From Paulinella micropora (taxonomy: Eukaryota > Cercozoa > Imbricatea > Euglyphida > Paulinellidae), in assembly GCA_019918135.1 (NCBI GenBank), contig WBZZ01004805.1, positions 1-64,000 on the forward strand: DNA of 64,000 nt, given 5' to 3'. Shown piece after piece: positions 36,463 to 45,304 of this stretch. The translations under genes and the position numbers were made by a program. The first letter of the stretch is position 1, and each line of letters opens with the position of its first letter. The notes below the pieces were generated by a model. It saw only the letters and a list, made by a program, of their open reading frames with translations. It was not told the origin of the DNA and ran no database searches.

Positions 36463-37740
36463 TCACAGAAGCGAAGCTATCAAATCCGAGAAGAAGAGAA
36501 CAGAGTTCAACAGAGACGTTGAACCGTCTGCTGCATTGGCGACGAGCAGGTAGGTAATGCTGCCCATCTGGAAAGCTTCCCAGTCAGTGGCACCCTTGGT
36601 CGGAATGTTATGTACCGGTACGAGAGGACTTGCAGGGTGCCCTTCGTCAAAGCGGTAGAGCACCGAGTTCACCAGCCACGTTGAGTCGTCATACCAATTG
36701 GCGACGAGCAGGTAGGTAACACCGCCGATCTGGAAAGCTTCCCAGTCAGTGGCACCTTTGGTCGGAACGTTCTGTACCGGTACGAGAGAACTTGCATTCT
36801 TTCCTATGTCAAAGCGGTAGAGCACCGAGTTCACCAGGTGCGTTGAGTCGTCACTAGCATTGGCGACGAGCAGGTAGGTACTATTGCCTATCTGGAAAGC
36901 TTCCCAGTCCACGGCACATTTGGTCGAAATGTTATGTACCGGTACGAGCGGACTCGCAGGCTGTCCTTCGTCAAAGCGGTAGAGCACTGAGTTCACCAGA
37001 AAAGTTGACCCGTCATAAGAATTGGCGACGAGCAGGTAGGTAACACCGCCGATCTGGAAAGCTTCCCAGTCCCTGGCACCTTTGGTCGGAATGTTCTGTA
37101 CCTGTACGAGAGGACTTACAGGCTGTCCTTCGTCAAAGCGGTAGAGCACCGAGTTCAGCAGCCACGTTGAGCCGTCCCAATCATTGGCGACGAGCAGGTA
37201 GGTACTATTGCCGATCTGGAAAGCTTCCCAGTCCAAGGCACCTTTGGTAGGAATGTTCTGTACCTGTACGAGCGGACTCGCAGGCTGTCCTTCGTCAAAG
37301 CGGTAGAGCACCGAGTTCAGCAGCCGCGTTGAGCCGTCATAAGAATTGGCGACGAGCAGGTAGGTAACACCGCCGATCTGGAAAGCTTCCCAGTCCCTGG
37401 CACCTTTGGTCGGAATGTCCTGTACCTGTACGAGAGGACTTGCAGGCTGTCCTTCGTCAAAGCTGTAGAGCACCGAGTTCAGCAGCCACGTTGAGCCGTC
37501 CCAATCATTGGCGACGAGTAGGTAGGTACTATTGCAGAGCTGGAAAGCTTTCCAGTTTTCGGCGCCCTTTGTTGGTACAAGCTGGACAGTAGCATAGCAG
37601 CAACCGATCTGTCGACACTCGCAGCCATAAAATAGCTTCCCTGCCACTGTGTGCAGGGCTTGCGCGTGACTCTTTGTTTCCGCCTCGATCTCCCAAGGAT
37701 AAAGATAGCTTTGATTGAAAGAAATAATGTCGTGTTCCAC
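36463..37740 (-). CDS. Seven EAR (EPTP) repeats forming a predicted beta-propeller
   Basis: Seven repeats of 54 residues follow each other, each with the pattern GA.DWEAFQIGG.TYLLVAN followed by DGST.LLNSVLYRFDEG and a Val/Ile-rich PTK end. This is the EAR/EPTP repeat of LGI1, TSPEAR and VLGR1, where seven repeats close one seven-bladed propeller used in extracellular protein binding. Repeats alternate between a GGVTY and a GNSTY version, so they spread by duplication of a two-repeat unit. Cysteines (YGCECRQIGCCY) lie just before the first repeat. Upstream frames supply a coiled coil and a membrane anchor. The propeller part itself is whole. Confidence 0.85.
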   Translation of the reverse strand: MEHDIISFNQSYLYPWEIEAETKSHAQALHTVAGKLFYGCECRQIGCCYATVQLVPTKGAENWKAFQLCNSTYLLVANDWDGSTWLLNSVLYSFDEGQPASPLVQVQDIPTKGARDWEAFQIGGVTYLLVANSYDGSTRLLNSVLYRFDEGQPASPLVQVQNIPTKGALDWEAFQIGNSTYLLVANDWDGSTWLLNSVLYRFDEGQPVSPLVQVQNIPTKGARDWEAFQIGGVTYLLVANSYDGSTFLVNSVLYRFDEGQPASPLVPVHNISTKCAVDWEAFQIGNSTYLLVANASDDSTHLVNSVLYRFDIGKNASSLVPVQNVPTKGATDWEAFQIGGVTYLLVANWYDDSTWLVNSVLYRFDEGHPASPLVPVHNIPTKGATDWEAFQMGSITYLLVANAADGSTSLLNSVLFFSDLIASLL

Positions 37741-38099
37741 TTATCAAGTGTCATTACGACAGAGGAGTTGACTTCCTGCTTCAGTTTGAGTGTGTTGTTG
37801 AGGCTAAGTTTAGCGTCATATATGGAGCTTGCAAACGCAGAGACGAGAGTAGCATACTCGAGCTTGACTTCAGCCAGTTCCGCTTGGTATGCAGCTTGCG
37901 TATCGACCAGGCTCCTGTTGAACGCAAGCTGGGAGTCGTGGAACAAGCTTTCATACGTGGACAAGAGAGTTGCATACTGCAGCTGGAGTGAATCAATGTC
38001 CGCTTGGTAGAGAACGATATGAACCTTGGCTTGCTCCACCAGCGTGTTCAAAGCGGAGACGTCATTCTGAACAATAAAAGCATTATAACTAAGATGCAT
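37736..38099 (-). CDS. Coiled-coil stalk segment of the EAR-repeat gene
   Basis: From the ATG at 38099 (MHLSYNAFIVQNDVSALNTL). It holds two related repeats of about 36 residues (ADIDSLQLQYATLLSTYESL and AELAEVKLEYATLVSAFASS) in heptad-like order, predicted to form a coiled coil. N-glycosylation sites (NRS, NNT, NSS, NTT) are frequent, fitting an extracellular place. Its frame differs from the propeller frame, and the switch lies near 37740; a tiny intron or a one-base shift would explain it. It is probably the stalk between membrane anchor and propeller. Confidence 0.6.
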
Positions 38100-38131
38100 C
38101 GGTTTGTTGTTGCTATTGGGTTATAAATATA

Positions 38132-38455
38132 TTACAATGTTACAGAATTATTTCTAGGGGCACTTTCGTATACCTTAGCTGAAGATGCAGCGTACCCGGA
38201 AATCACCGCGGCTGTCAGTAAAATAACGGAAGCAAGCAACTCCGATAGGAATTTGGGGTTAAATAGAAACGTGCGCAACTGCGATTTGGCATCCTCATTC
38301 TTAAGCATCAGTTTGTAGTAGTCTTCCTGCGTGCTCGCTGCGCTGGCGCTGGGAAGTGATGCAGCTGGGCCGGCGGTGTAGGTGCTGTCCCAAGGATCGG
38401 TTTCATTTTTTGAGGACGTTACAGTTTCTGCTTCAACAGCCCCTCCTGCACACAT
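38132..38455 (-). CDS. Membrane-anchor segment of the EAR-repeat gene
   Basis: 107 residues from the ATG at 38455. A polar N-terminus (SKNETDPWDSTYTAG) is followed by a charged helix and one hydrophobic segment (ELLASVILLTAAVISGYAAS, residues about 70 to 90), consistent with a type II signal anchor. The 30 bases between its end and the stalk frame start with GT and contain AG, so a very short intron is possible, though the phase does not fit neatly. With the two segments above it would form an anchor-stalk-propeller surface receptor. Confidence 0.5.
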   Translation of the reverse strand: MCAGGAVEAETVTSSKNETDPWDSTYTAGPAASLPSASAASTQEDYYKLMLKNEDAKSQLRTFLFNPKFLSELLASVILLTAAVISGYAASSAKVYESAPRNNSVTL

Positions 38456-39111
38456 TTATCGCCAGCATATTTTAATATCGGACATCCCAAGGCACTCAGA
38501 CAAAACCAGATGACTTGTCAGTGCGCGCTTACATTCAAAATCCCGCTTGCTTTCTTTATGAACCTGTCTCAAGCTCATTTAGTAAAGCGATATCTGAAGG
38601 ATGGCCGTTCATGGAAATCGCAGCGCTGAACTCGCGATTGCAATAGAAACCTATCGCGACCAGCCAAAAAAGAAGCAAGGAGTCATACTGTGTCATACCA
38701 TGCTGGTATCTTCCTGTCGAGATTGTTTCAAAAGAATTGTACTTTTTTTGGCGCGTCCCTGCCCCTGCCTCTGTCCCTTCCCTCTCCCGCTCCCAGTTCT
38801 CAGACGGCTGCAAATACATTTTGTGCTCCCCCCTCCACTGGCAGGGGAAAGAGAGGTGCGCCGAGAAAGTGTAATTTTTTTTATTATTAAATCTAGACAA
38901 AGTCTTACACTTGGCACTGAGAACCAGGAGAGGGGGGGGGTGGAGAGGGAAGGGGGAGGCAGGGACGGGGGAAAGCACGCGAAACACTGTGGTGGCACTT
39001 TTTGGCTTCACAGAACGACGAAAAATAAGTTCAGAAAAGGGGTTGCATATTTCAAACAATTTTTTCAAAAAACTGGCTGTTAGTGCATTTGGGTGGATTG
39101 GACGGGTTACT
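38456..39111. other. Intergenic sequence with a reversed R2 and an R4 segment
   Basis: An R4-like segment (CCAGTTCTCAGACGGCTGC) lies at 38790 and a reverse R2 module (GACAAAGTCTTACACTTGGC) at 38896 to 38925. A minus-strand frame over 38560 to 38700 is not convincing. Confidence 0.5.
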
Positions 39112-39720
39112 TTTTGACTGGCAAAATTTTTCAAAAGATTCCCTGAGTGCAATCTGGGAGATTTTTGAGAAATTCTTTTTGCATTCGATGCGTCTCGATG
39201 AGCTCTATCGATTTACTATCTTCCATATCGAGGCAAGCATCGGGGCGCATGTTAAAAGTTAAAAACCTCTTTTGCCACGTTTTTAAATGATTTTTCGGGA
39301 AGTGCCGAAGTGTACTTGCGCGGGGCCGGCGAAACTATTTTTGACTGGCAGAAATTTTCAAAAAATTCCTGTGTGTGCAATCTTGGAGATTTTTGAGAAA
39401 TTCTTCTTTACTTCGACGCGTCTTGCTGAGCTCTATCGATTTCTTGTATTGAATTCCGCGGCAACTCTCGGGGCGCATGCTAAAAACTCAAAAACCCACC
39501 TGCCATGATTTTTCCGACGAATTTCGGTAAGTACCTTTGTGGGGCCGGCGCATTTTTTTGACTGGCAGGAATTTTCGAAAAATCCCAGTGTGTGCAATCT
39601 TGGAGATTTTTGAGAAATTCTTTTTGCATTCGACACGTCTTGCTGAGCTCTATCGATTTCTTGGCTTGCATTCCGCGGCAACCCTCTGGGCGCATGTCAA
39701 AAATCCGAAAAAACCGTTTG
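39112..39720. repeat. Three diverged tandem repeats of about 220 bases
   Basis: Units start near 39112, 39338 and 39555 with TTTTTGACTGGCA. Each goes on with GGAGATTTTTGAGAAATTCT, then GAGCTCTATCGATTT, then GGGCGCATG. No long frame spans them. The units are clearly diverged, hence older than the FB and R2 copies. Confidence 0.85.
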
Positions 39721-40056
39721 GCACCACCCAAAATTTTTTTACCTTTTGCCACCGCCGCCTGTTTGTTCTGGCTAAGGCCAATTGAAAGTTAGGGATCAAC
39801 TGCTTTTATCCCCATTGTGTGATCAAAAAAAGATTTTTATTTAATCTCTCCAATCCGCTCCCGCTCCTTTTCAATTTCAAGCCAATATGGGGTGTGTGCA
39901 TGTAGATGTATGTGTTCTCGTGATGTTTCGTGTGTGTGAGAGATACCATTCGAAAGGGACGGTGTCCTGATCACGATTCCACAATAAAACTCTAGAAATT
40001 CACGTGTTTGCGGAGCTAGTAGCCTCTCGCAAAGTTTCTATGTATACTATCAGTGG

Positions 40057-40734
40057 ATGAGGTGGGGGGCAGGGCTGTGTGTCCTTCTCTATGTGTGTGT
40101 ATGGATGATAGTTTTAAAAAGCTCTTCTACTTCTCCTTCTACTCTATTTCTTCCAGCAAGAAGAGTGACATCGCCAAGAGGGGGAAAGCTCACAAGCACA
40201 GGGAGGCCGTACATGTTCAATGAGTGCGCACCCTCCACTGGTGAGCAGTTGGAAGAAATCGAAATATCCGTTGACTATAAGTACACGTTTTTGGACGTGT
40301 CTGACAGGCTTGCGCTGCCCTTTGGACCGCGTGGCGTAGTCTGGCCACGCCTCAGAACGGTGCTGACGGATAGTGTCGTGACACCGGAAGCGCTGATTCA
40401 GTTCTGGGAGTGTCTTGGCCACGAATTCGTAGGCATCCAGCCCGCCTGCACGCCCTTCCTTCAATCCTACGAGCTCAGTGCCTCTGCGTTTGAGGAGGGC
40501 ACGGGCCGGCTCTTCGGGCAAGATGACGAATTCTTCTGGCAGCAGTGCCTCTTGGGCCGGCTGCACCAGCTCCTGTGCCCGCTTGGGGGGCCTGCGCCCG
40601 CGTTCCTCCGGTTGCATCTTTCCAACCTACAGACCCGCGCCGAGCCCGGTGCAGATGACCTGGCCGCGTCGAGGGGAGAGAAAAAGGAGAAGGGGGGGGG
40701 GGGGGCGTGCAAAGAATGTACAAAAAAATTTTAA
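40057..40734 (+). CDS. Hypothetical protein, possibly of the F-box/LRR family
   Basis: An open frame of 225 codons. A start at the internal ATG 40213 (MFNECAPSTGEQLEEIEISV) is more likely, because the sequence before it contains a pyrimidine tract ending TTCTTCCAG that could be a splice acceptor. The central part (VVWPRLRTVLTDSVVTPEAL) and the end (LRLHLSNLQTRAE) resemble LRR-type units. The last 20 codons run into a reversed R2 module, so the natural end has been replaced. Confidence 0.4.
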   Translation: MRWGAGLCVLLYVCVWMIVLKSSSTSPSTLFLPARRVTSPRGGKLTSTGRPYMFNECAPSTGEQLEEIEISVDYKYTFLDVSDRLALPFGPRGVVWPRLRTVLTDSVVTPEALIQFWECLGHEFVGIQPACTPFLQSYELSASAFEEGTGRLFGQDDEFFWQQCLLGRLHQLLCPLGGPAPAFLRLHLSNLQTRAEPGADDLAASRGEKKEKGGGGACKECTKKF

Positions 40735-40800
40735 TAAAATCCTTGACAAAAGTTTTAAGACACTGAGGCGCAACTTGTACCAGCAATGTCAACGGGGGGT
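40700..40800 (-). repeat. Reversed R2 module with GCGCAACTTGTACCAGCAA
   Basis: AATGTACAAAAAAATTTTAA then CTTGACAAAAGTTTTAAG followed by GCGCAACTTGTACCAGCAAT. It has the same order as 20395 to 20480. Confidence 0.7.
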
Positions 40801-40813
40801 CGTGTTGCCAAAT

Positions 40814-41284
40814 TTAGCCCCCGGCACCGACGGTCGCCAGCAGGTTCTCCAGGCGTACGGTTACTAGCCGCCAACAGCGGTCTTCGTCGAAAGCACCCAA
40901 CACGGCGGTTGAGAGGCCGTTCAGGAGCCGCGACGCCAACAGGTTTAGTAGCCTTCTTGGCATTGGGTCCTCGAGCACGAAGCTGTTGGCAGCCGGGGCG
41001 TGCCGACAAAGCTGTTCCACGGTACGTGTGACGTCCTTGACCCCTGCCGTACAGTCCTGCCCCTTCTTGTATAAACGAGATAAACGAGTAATCTGGCCGC
41101 TTAGGTATTCCGCTAAGAGCAGGCGCAGTTGAAGCTTGGGCCCCCTATCTCTTTTTTTTTTTTTTTGTTCTCTTTTTCTAGCGTGAGCGAAGCCGGCCGC
41201 GAACTTGAATTTTTTAGGAACTGATATAGCCGAAAAAGGCAGTCTCACCGTAAAACCAATGTAATTTTCCGGGGAGAATCTCAC
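40814..41284 (-). CDS. Hypothetical protein next to an R5 module
   Basis: Up to 156 codons on the minus strand. The first 45 codons come from the R5 module and a Lys-rich poly-T tract, so the real start is unclear. The rest (LQLRLLLAEYLSGQITRLSR through LLNLLASRLLNGLSTAVLGA) is a helical, Leu-rich sequence with one Cys pair. Part of the same upstream stretch (AGTTGAAGCTTGG ... TTCTCTTTTTCTAG) recurs at 42158 to 42235. The function is unknown. Confidence 0.35.
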   Translation of the reverse strand: MRFSPENYIGFTVRLPFSAISVPKKFKFAAGFAHARKREQKKKKRDRGPKLQLRLLLAEYLSGQITRLSRLYKKGQDCTAGVKDVTRTVEQLCRHAPAANSFVLEDPMPRRLLNLLASRLLNGLSTAVLGAFDEDRCWRLVTVRLENLLATVGAGG

Positions 41285-41540
41285 ACGCTATTTTTTTCCG
41301 TGAGTTTTTTTTAGGAGTTGAGTGCAAATGGCAGTCTTCCTCCCCCCTCCCCCTTCTTCCAACTAGACGATGGAACGGGAGGATACAGAGGACGGGAGGA
41401 TCAACAGAGCAGGGGGAGGGGAAGTTCCCTTGCCCCCCCCCCCTCTTCCCTCCCGTCCATTTTATCCTCCCGTTCCCTCTCTCTGTTCTCCTCCCGGTGC
41501 ATTCTTCGCGGCCGGCGTTTTAGGCGAACTGAGCTAAACT
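41200..41540 (+). repeat. R5 promoter-like module, copy 1
   Basis: GGAACTGATATAGCCGAAAA, then CACCGTAAAACCA, CCGGGGAGAATCTCAC, GAGTTGAGTGCAAATGGC and a purine-rich ACGGGAGGAT stretch. Copies at 41600 and 42870. Confidence 0.8.
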
Positions 41541-41599
41541 TTTTTTTTTTCTTGTTGGCACTAAATTTGGCGCCAAATTTAGCGTCAAATTTGTGTGTC

Positions 41600-41893
41600 G
41601 GGAGGGGTGTATGCTTTCCCGGGAGCTGATATAGCCAAAAAAGGCATTCTTACCGTAAAACCAGTGTAATTCTCCGGGGAGAATCTCACGCACTGCTTTT
41701 TTTTGTGAGTTTTTTGGTGGGAGTTGAGTGCAAACGGCAATCTCTCCCCCTCCCCCTTCTTCCAACCAGAAGAGGGAACGGGAGGATCAACAGGGGCGGA
41801 GTAGGGGGAGGGGAAGTCCCCTTGCCCCGCCCCCCTCTCTTTTCTCTCGTCCCTTTTATCCTCCCGTCTCCTTTCTCTGACCCCTCCCCCCGC
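41600..41893 (+). repeat. R5 promoter-like module, copy 2
   Basis: Same order of blocks as copy 1, from GGAGCTGATATAGCCAAAAA through GAGTTGAGTGCAAACGGC to the C/T-rich end. Confidence 0.8.
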
Positions 41894-41894
41894 C

Positions 41895-42040
41895 TTGTAC
41901 ATAGTGACTCTGTGGGCACAGCCAGTCGACGACGCGTCGTTCGATCTCGGCAAACTCCTCTCGCGGAACTTAGCTAAAGGACTAGGTTTGTGCATGCTGT
42001 TGCGAAAGCTAGAGCTTCTGGAACTTCACTTAATAAAAAA
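41895..42040 (+). pseudogene. Internally deleted copy of the membrane-protein gene
   Basis: Behind R5 copy 2, the peptide YIVTLWAQPVDD matches YAVTLWAQPVD of the full gene at 43430. Shortly after, LLRKLELLELHL matches LVRKLELWN at the C-terminus encoded near 45100. About 1.3 kb between these points in the full locus is missing, so this is a deleted duplicate that kept both flanks. Confidence 0.65.
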
Positions 42041-42869
42041 AAGACTGCGAACCTGTCGTCTGAGGTACGGTTTATTAAGATTTCCGGCCGTGAGTTAAAC
42101 CCCCGCACACACAACGTGAATAATTGATTTGGCGCTGACCCCCAAGCACCAACCGTCTGAAGTTGAAGCTTGGCCCCCCTGCCTCTTGTTTTTTTAGTTC
42201 TCTTTTTCTAGAGTGAGCAAGGCCAGCCGCGGCCCCCCAAACACAGCGGGTTGTTGGCCGTGCTGGCTAAGACCAAGCGGTAGCCCAAAGGCAGCTGTTC
42301 GAGCACCGACATGTGCCGAAAGCTGCGTAGTGTGTTAACCCTTGGCGCATCCCGCCAAGATTAGCCTGGAGCTGCACAGATGTTCTGGGCTACAGGCTTG
42401 AGCAGGGGCTTTTTTAGCGCGCGCCTGTCCTTCCCGACAGCCTAAGACGGTGCCGGCCGGGGTACAGCCCGTATCAGGAGTTGGTTCTGCTAGGCCAGTT
42501 CGACCTGCTTTGCCAAAAGTAAGGGGCGGCGCGGTCTTTGACCTTTTCGTCAAGGCAGGTCGAACTTACTTACTTACTTTGGAAAAAGAGACCAAGGCGA
42601 ACTGATCTAAACTTTTTTGTTGTCTCTTGTTCGTTTCTCGGCTAGAAATCTATGTGTCGGGGTGTGTCTTCTTCTTCTCTAAACACGGTGCTGCTTGTGA
42701 GCACAGCCGCACCTAACTTTCAAGGTCGAAGCTGTACGACAATAGAGCTTTAATTCAGTGTAATTTTGTTTGTACTATTCTTAGCGGGGCCTTTTCTGTT
42801 GGTTCTGTCGGAATACACGAAGCTATGTAATTTTGGTATTAGAGCCCGGAAGACGGTCCAGCTGAAAGG
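42041..42869. other. Intergenic sequence with partial duplicates
   Basis: A stretch at 42158 to 42235 duplicates 41125 to 41200. A GAGCTTTAATTCAGTG ... TACTATTCTTAGCG gene-end-like R2 relative lies at 42748 to 42787. No gene is convincing. Confidence 0.45.
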
Positions 42870-43250
42870 GTGATATAGTCGAACTTGAATTTTTTAGGAA
42901 CTGATATAGCTGAAAAAGGCAGTATCACCGTAAAACCAGTGTAACCTTCCGGGAGAATTTCGCGCACTATTTTTTTCACGTGTTTTTTTTTGGGAGTTGA
43001 GTGCAAACGGCAGTCCTCCCTCCCCCCTCCCCCTTCTTCCAACTAGACGAGGGAACGGGAGGAGAAAGAGGACGGGAGGATCAACATCGGCGGAGTAGGG
43101 GGAGAGGGGGGGGGGGGGGGGGAGTTACCCTTGCCCCGCCCCTCTTTTTTCGTCCCGTTTATTTTATCCTCCCGTTCCCTTTCTCTGTTCTCCTCCCGGC
43201 GCATTCGCTCGCGGCGGGCGCCTCACGCGAACTGAACTTTTTTTTTCTCT
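42870..43250 (+). repeat. R5 promoter-like module, copy 3, before the intact gene
   Basis: GGAACTGATATAGCTGAAAA through GAGTTGAGTGCAAACGGC, a long G-run (43108 to 43123) and a pyrimidine tract. It stands 180 bases upstream of the membrane-protein start, which suggests that R5 is that gene's promoter and leader. Confidence 0.75.
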
Positions 43251-43429
43251 TGTTCCTTTTTTTGCGCTCAATTCAGCGCCAAATTTGGCGTCAAATTCGT
43301 GTGTCGGAGAGTGTGTTTTTTCCCGGGGAGAATCCCGTGCGCTATTTCCCTTCCTCTGTTCTAGGTTGTCTTCTCTCCTCGAGCCTCCCCCGGAAACCTA
43401 AGCGCCACCGATTGACTGCGGCCTACAAC

Positions 43430-44101
43430 ATGTATTGTGACAGCGGTCCCCAGTGGTTTGGCTTGGTAGCGCTCGTCGGTGCCGCCCTTCTCTACAGCTG
43501 CTACCTGCTGCCTCATGTCTACCAACTGTGGCAAGACTTGGATATTGTGGACTTGTCCGTGTACCAAAATGTTACCAACGTCAGCGTCGCCCGGGATTCT
43601 GACTTTAAGTGTGGGGCTGTGAGCCACTATGTCCCCCATCACCGCCGGCGGAGCCTCAGCAGCTGGTCTGATTCTGTGTGTGTACACCTACTCGAAGAAG
43701 ACGCTACGCCAACCTTGTACGCCGTGACCCTGTGGGCACAGCCCGTCGACGCGTTGCTGGACCCAGCCCCGATCTCTGCGAACCCTCCCGCGGACGTGTG
43801 CCAGCCTGGCTACGTCCTTTGTTCGCAGTACAAAGGCCGCTGGATCACCGCCGACTCACTGCAGAATTCGCTAGGTTGTAGCCTGCCAATCATCACCGCT
43901 CGCTACGAGGATCTGCCACGGCCGGGAGAAGTCATCGCCACGCACCACTATTCTGTAGATTGTGTGCTGCTGGGCTCCGAATTCGTGCGAGTCCGGGGCG
44001 TACAGTGCTGGGGGTTTCTGGTAGCAGCGCTGTTGCTGTGCTGCGGTGCCCTGTGCGGTTCGGGTTTCTTGGTACAGCACAACTCGACTGCGCTGGCGTA
44101 A
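43430..44101 (+). CDS. Membrane protein with two transmembrane segments, N-terminal half
   Basis: 223 residues from the ATG at 43430 (MYCDSGPQWFGLVALVGAAL). An N-terminal hydrophobic segment (GLVALVGAALLYSCYLLPHV) is followed by an extracellular-type domain with several Cys (DSDFKCG, SVCVHLL, DVCQPGYVLC, SLGCSLP, VDCVLL) and N-glycosylation sites, then a second segment (CWGFLVAALLLCCGALCGSG). The six or more cysteines likely form disulfides. The frame ends where the next frame, with the basic RWRKEL of a cytoplasmic side, begins. The two are probably halves of one multi-pass protein split by a short intron or frame shift. Confidence 0.6.
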   Translation: MYCDSGPQWFGLVALVGAALLYSCYLLPHVYQLWQDLDIVDLSVYQNVTNVSVARDSDFKCGAVSHYVPHHRRRSLSSWSDSVCVHLLEEDATPTLYAVTLWAQPVDALLDPAPISANPPADVCQPGYVLCSQYKGRWITADSLQNSLGCSLPIITARYEDLPRPGEVIATHHYSVDCVLLGSEFVRVRGVQCWGFLVAALLLCCGALCGSGFLVQHNSTALA

Positions 44102-45125
44102 GGAACTCGCGGAGCCACCGGCGGAAGAAACGGCAGAAGAAACGGGAGAAGAGCTGATGCGCGTCTTTTGCGACGGAGATGACGAGGGGACGTACGTACT
44201 GGCGCCCGCAGAAGTGGCGTGGGCGGCAGCGCCCGATGCACTGCGCGGGTTCTGCGACGTGGTCCAGCTGCCTGTGGGGCACGACCGAGCCACGTTTATT
44301 AGGTACTTGCAGCTGGTAGAGGTGGCTGGTCTGTCTAGTGAGCCAGTCAGGGACTGGGACCGCTGCACCAACCTAGCGCTGAGCCTCATACGCGCGCAGG
44401 AATGGTCGTCCGACGACGCGCTGCGCGTGTATAACTCGTTGGACCCCTGGGCGACGGACGACCGCCCGTTCACACAGAACGTGCTGCTCCTCTTGTTGCA
44501 GCTGGAGCACCGAACCGGGGGCTGGTTATTCAGCCGGCCGCCGTCGTCGTCCCGGCACGTACGCACCGCGTACGCAGTGTTGGTAGCTTGCTTCGCGGCG
44601 GCCGGTCTGTGGGTTGCTAGGCACTGGGGGCCCCGGCCCCAGTACCCGCAATTGCTGCCCCTCGTGTGCGCGTCGGTACTAGGGGCGATGGGGCTTACGG
44701 CACGCGCCCGTTTGGCGCGCCACGTGTTGCTGGCCTGGTCTGTGTCGGGGGCCCTGTTGTGTCTCGCGGTGCTGTTCTTCGTGCTGTCGGCCAGGACGCG
44801 GTCTCAGCACTTGTGGCTCGGCGCCACTGCCCTAACTTTTTTTGCTGTTTTTACGTATACCTTTAAGTACTGGAGCGACGCGCCCGGCAAACCCAACAGC
44901 AAGAGACAGCTAGAATTCCGCAGCCCACAGCTCAGACAAGATTTCGACACTAAGCTAGAGCGGTTGAGCCAGCAGACAAAAATCCCTCCGTTCCGAACAT
45001 CGTGCACTTCTCAAAGCCACGGCCCGTCCGTACCGGAGTGGTGTACCCCGCCGAGGCACAGCACTCTCGGGTGCCCTTGCTCCAGGCTGGTGCGAAAGCT
45101 GGAGCTTTGGAACTGCACCCAATGA
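44046..45125 (+). CDS. Multi-pass membrane protein, C-terminal half
   Basis: An open frame of 359 codons; an ATG at 44157 (MRVFCDGDDEGTYVL) is an alternative start. The first part is acidic (AEPPAEETAEETGEE) followed by a helical domain of about 130 residues. Four hydrophobic segments follow: AYAVLVACFAAAGLWV, LLPLVCASVLGAMGL, VLLAWSVSGALLCLAVLFFV and LGATALTFFAVFTYTF. A polar tail contains PQLRQDFDTKLERLSQQ. With the 43430 frame it would give a six-segment protein of about 560 residues. The family is not recognised; a transporter or receptor is possible but unproven. Confidence 0.6.
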   Translation: MPCAVRVSWYSTTRLRWRKELAEPPAEETAEETGEELMRVFCDGDDEGTYVLAPAEVAWAAAPDALRGFCDVVQLPVGHDRATFIRYLQLVEVAGLSSEPVRDWDRCTNLALSLIRAQEWSSDDALRVYNSLDPWATDDRPFTQNVLLLLLQLEHRTGGWLFSRPPSSSRHVRTAYAVLVACFAAAGLWVARHWGPRPQYPQLLPLVCASVLGAMGLTARARLARHVLLAWSVSGALLCLAVLFFVLSARTRSQHLWLGATALTFFAVFTYTFKYWSDAPGKPNSKRQLEFRSPQLRQDFDTKLERLSQQTKIPPFRTSCTSQSHGPSVPEWCTPPRHSTLGCPCSRLVRKLELWNCTQ

Positions 45126-45304
45126 AAGAGAAATGACAAATCTGACCAATTTCTCGACTACGTGCGTGTCACTGTCGTAGGAGCCCCGGCAGTCTCCCAG
45201 CTCGGTGCGCGGTCGTGGACACAGCCTAATACCTGTCGGGGATCCGCTGCTCACCCCAAGGCCAACAACCCCATTTTCCCTGCTCAATCCCCCTGCGCCC
45301 CTGC

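Noticed and set aside
38556-39152. A 198-codon minus-strand protein
   Set aside because: Most of it is translated from reversed R2 and R4 modules; only the first part has ordinary composition, and there is no support for a gene.
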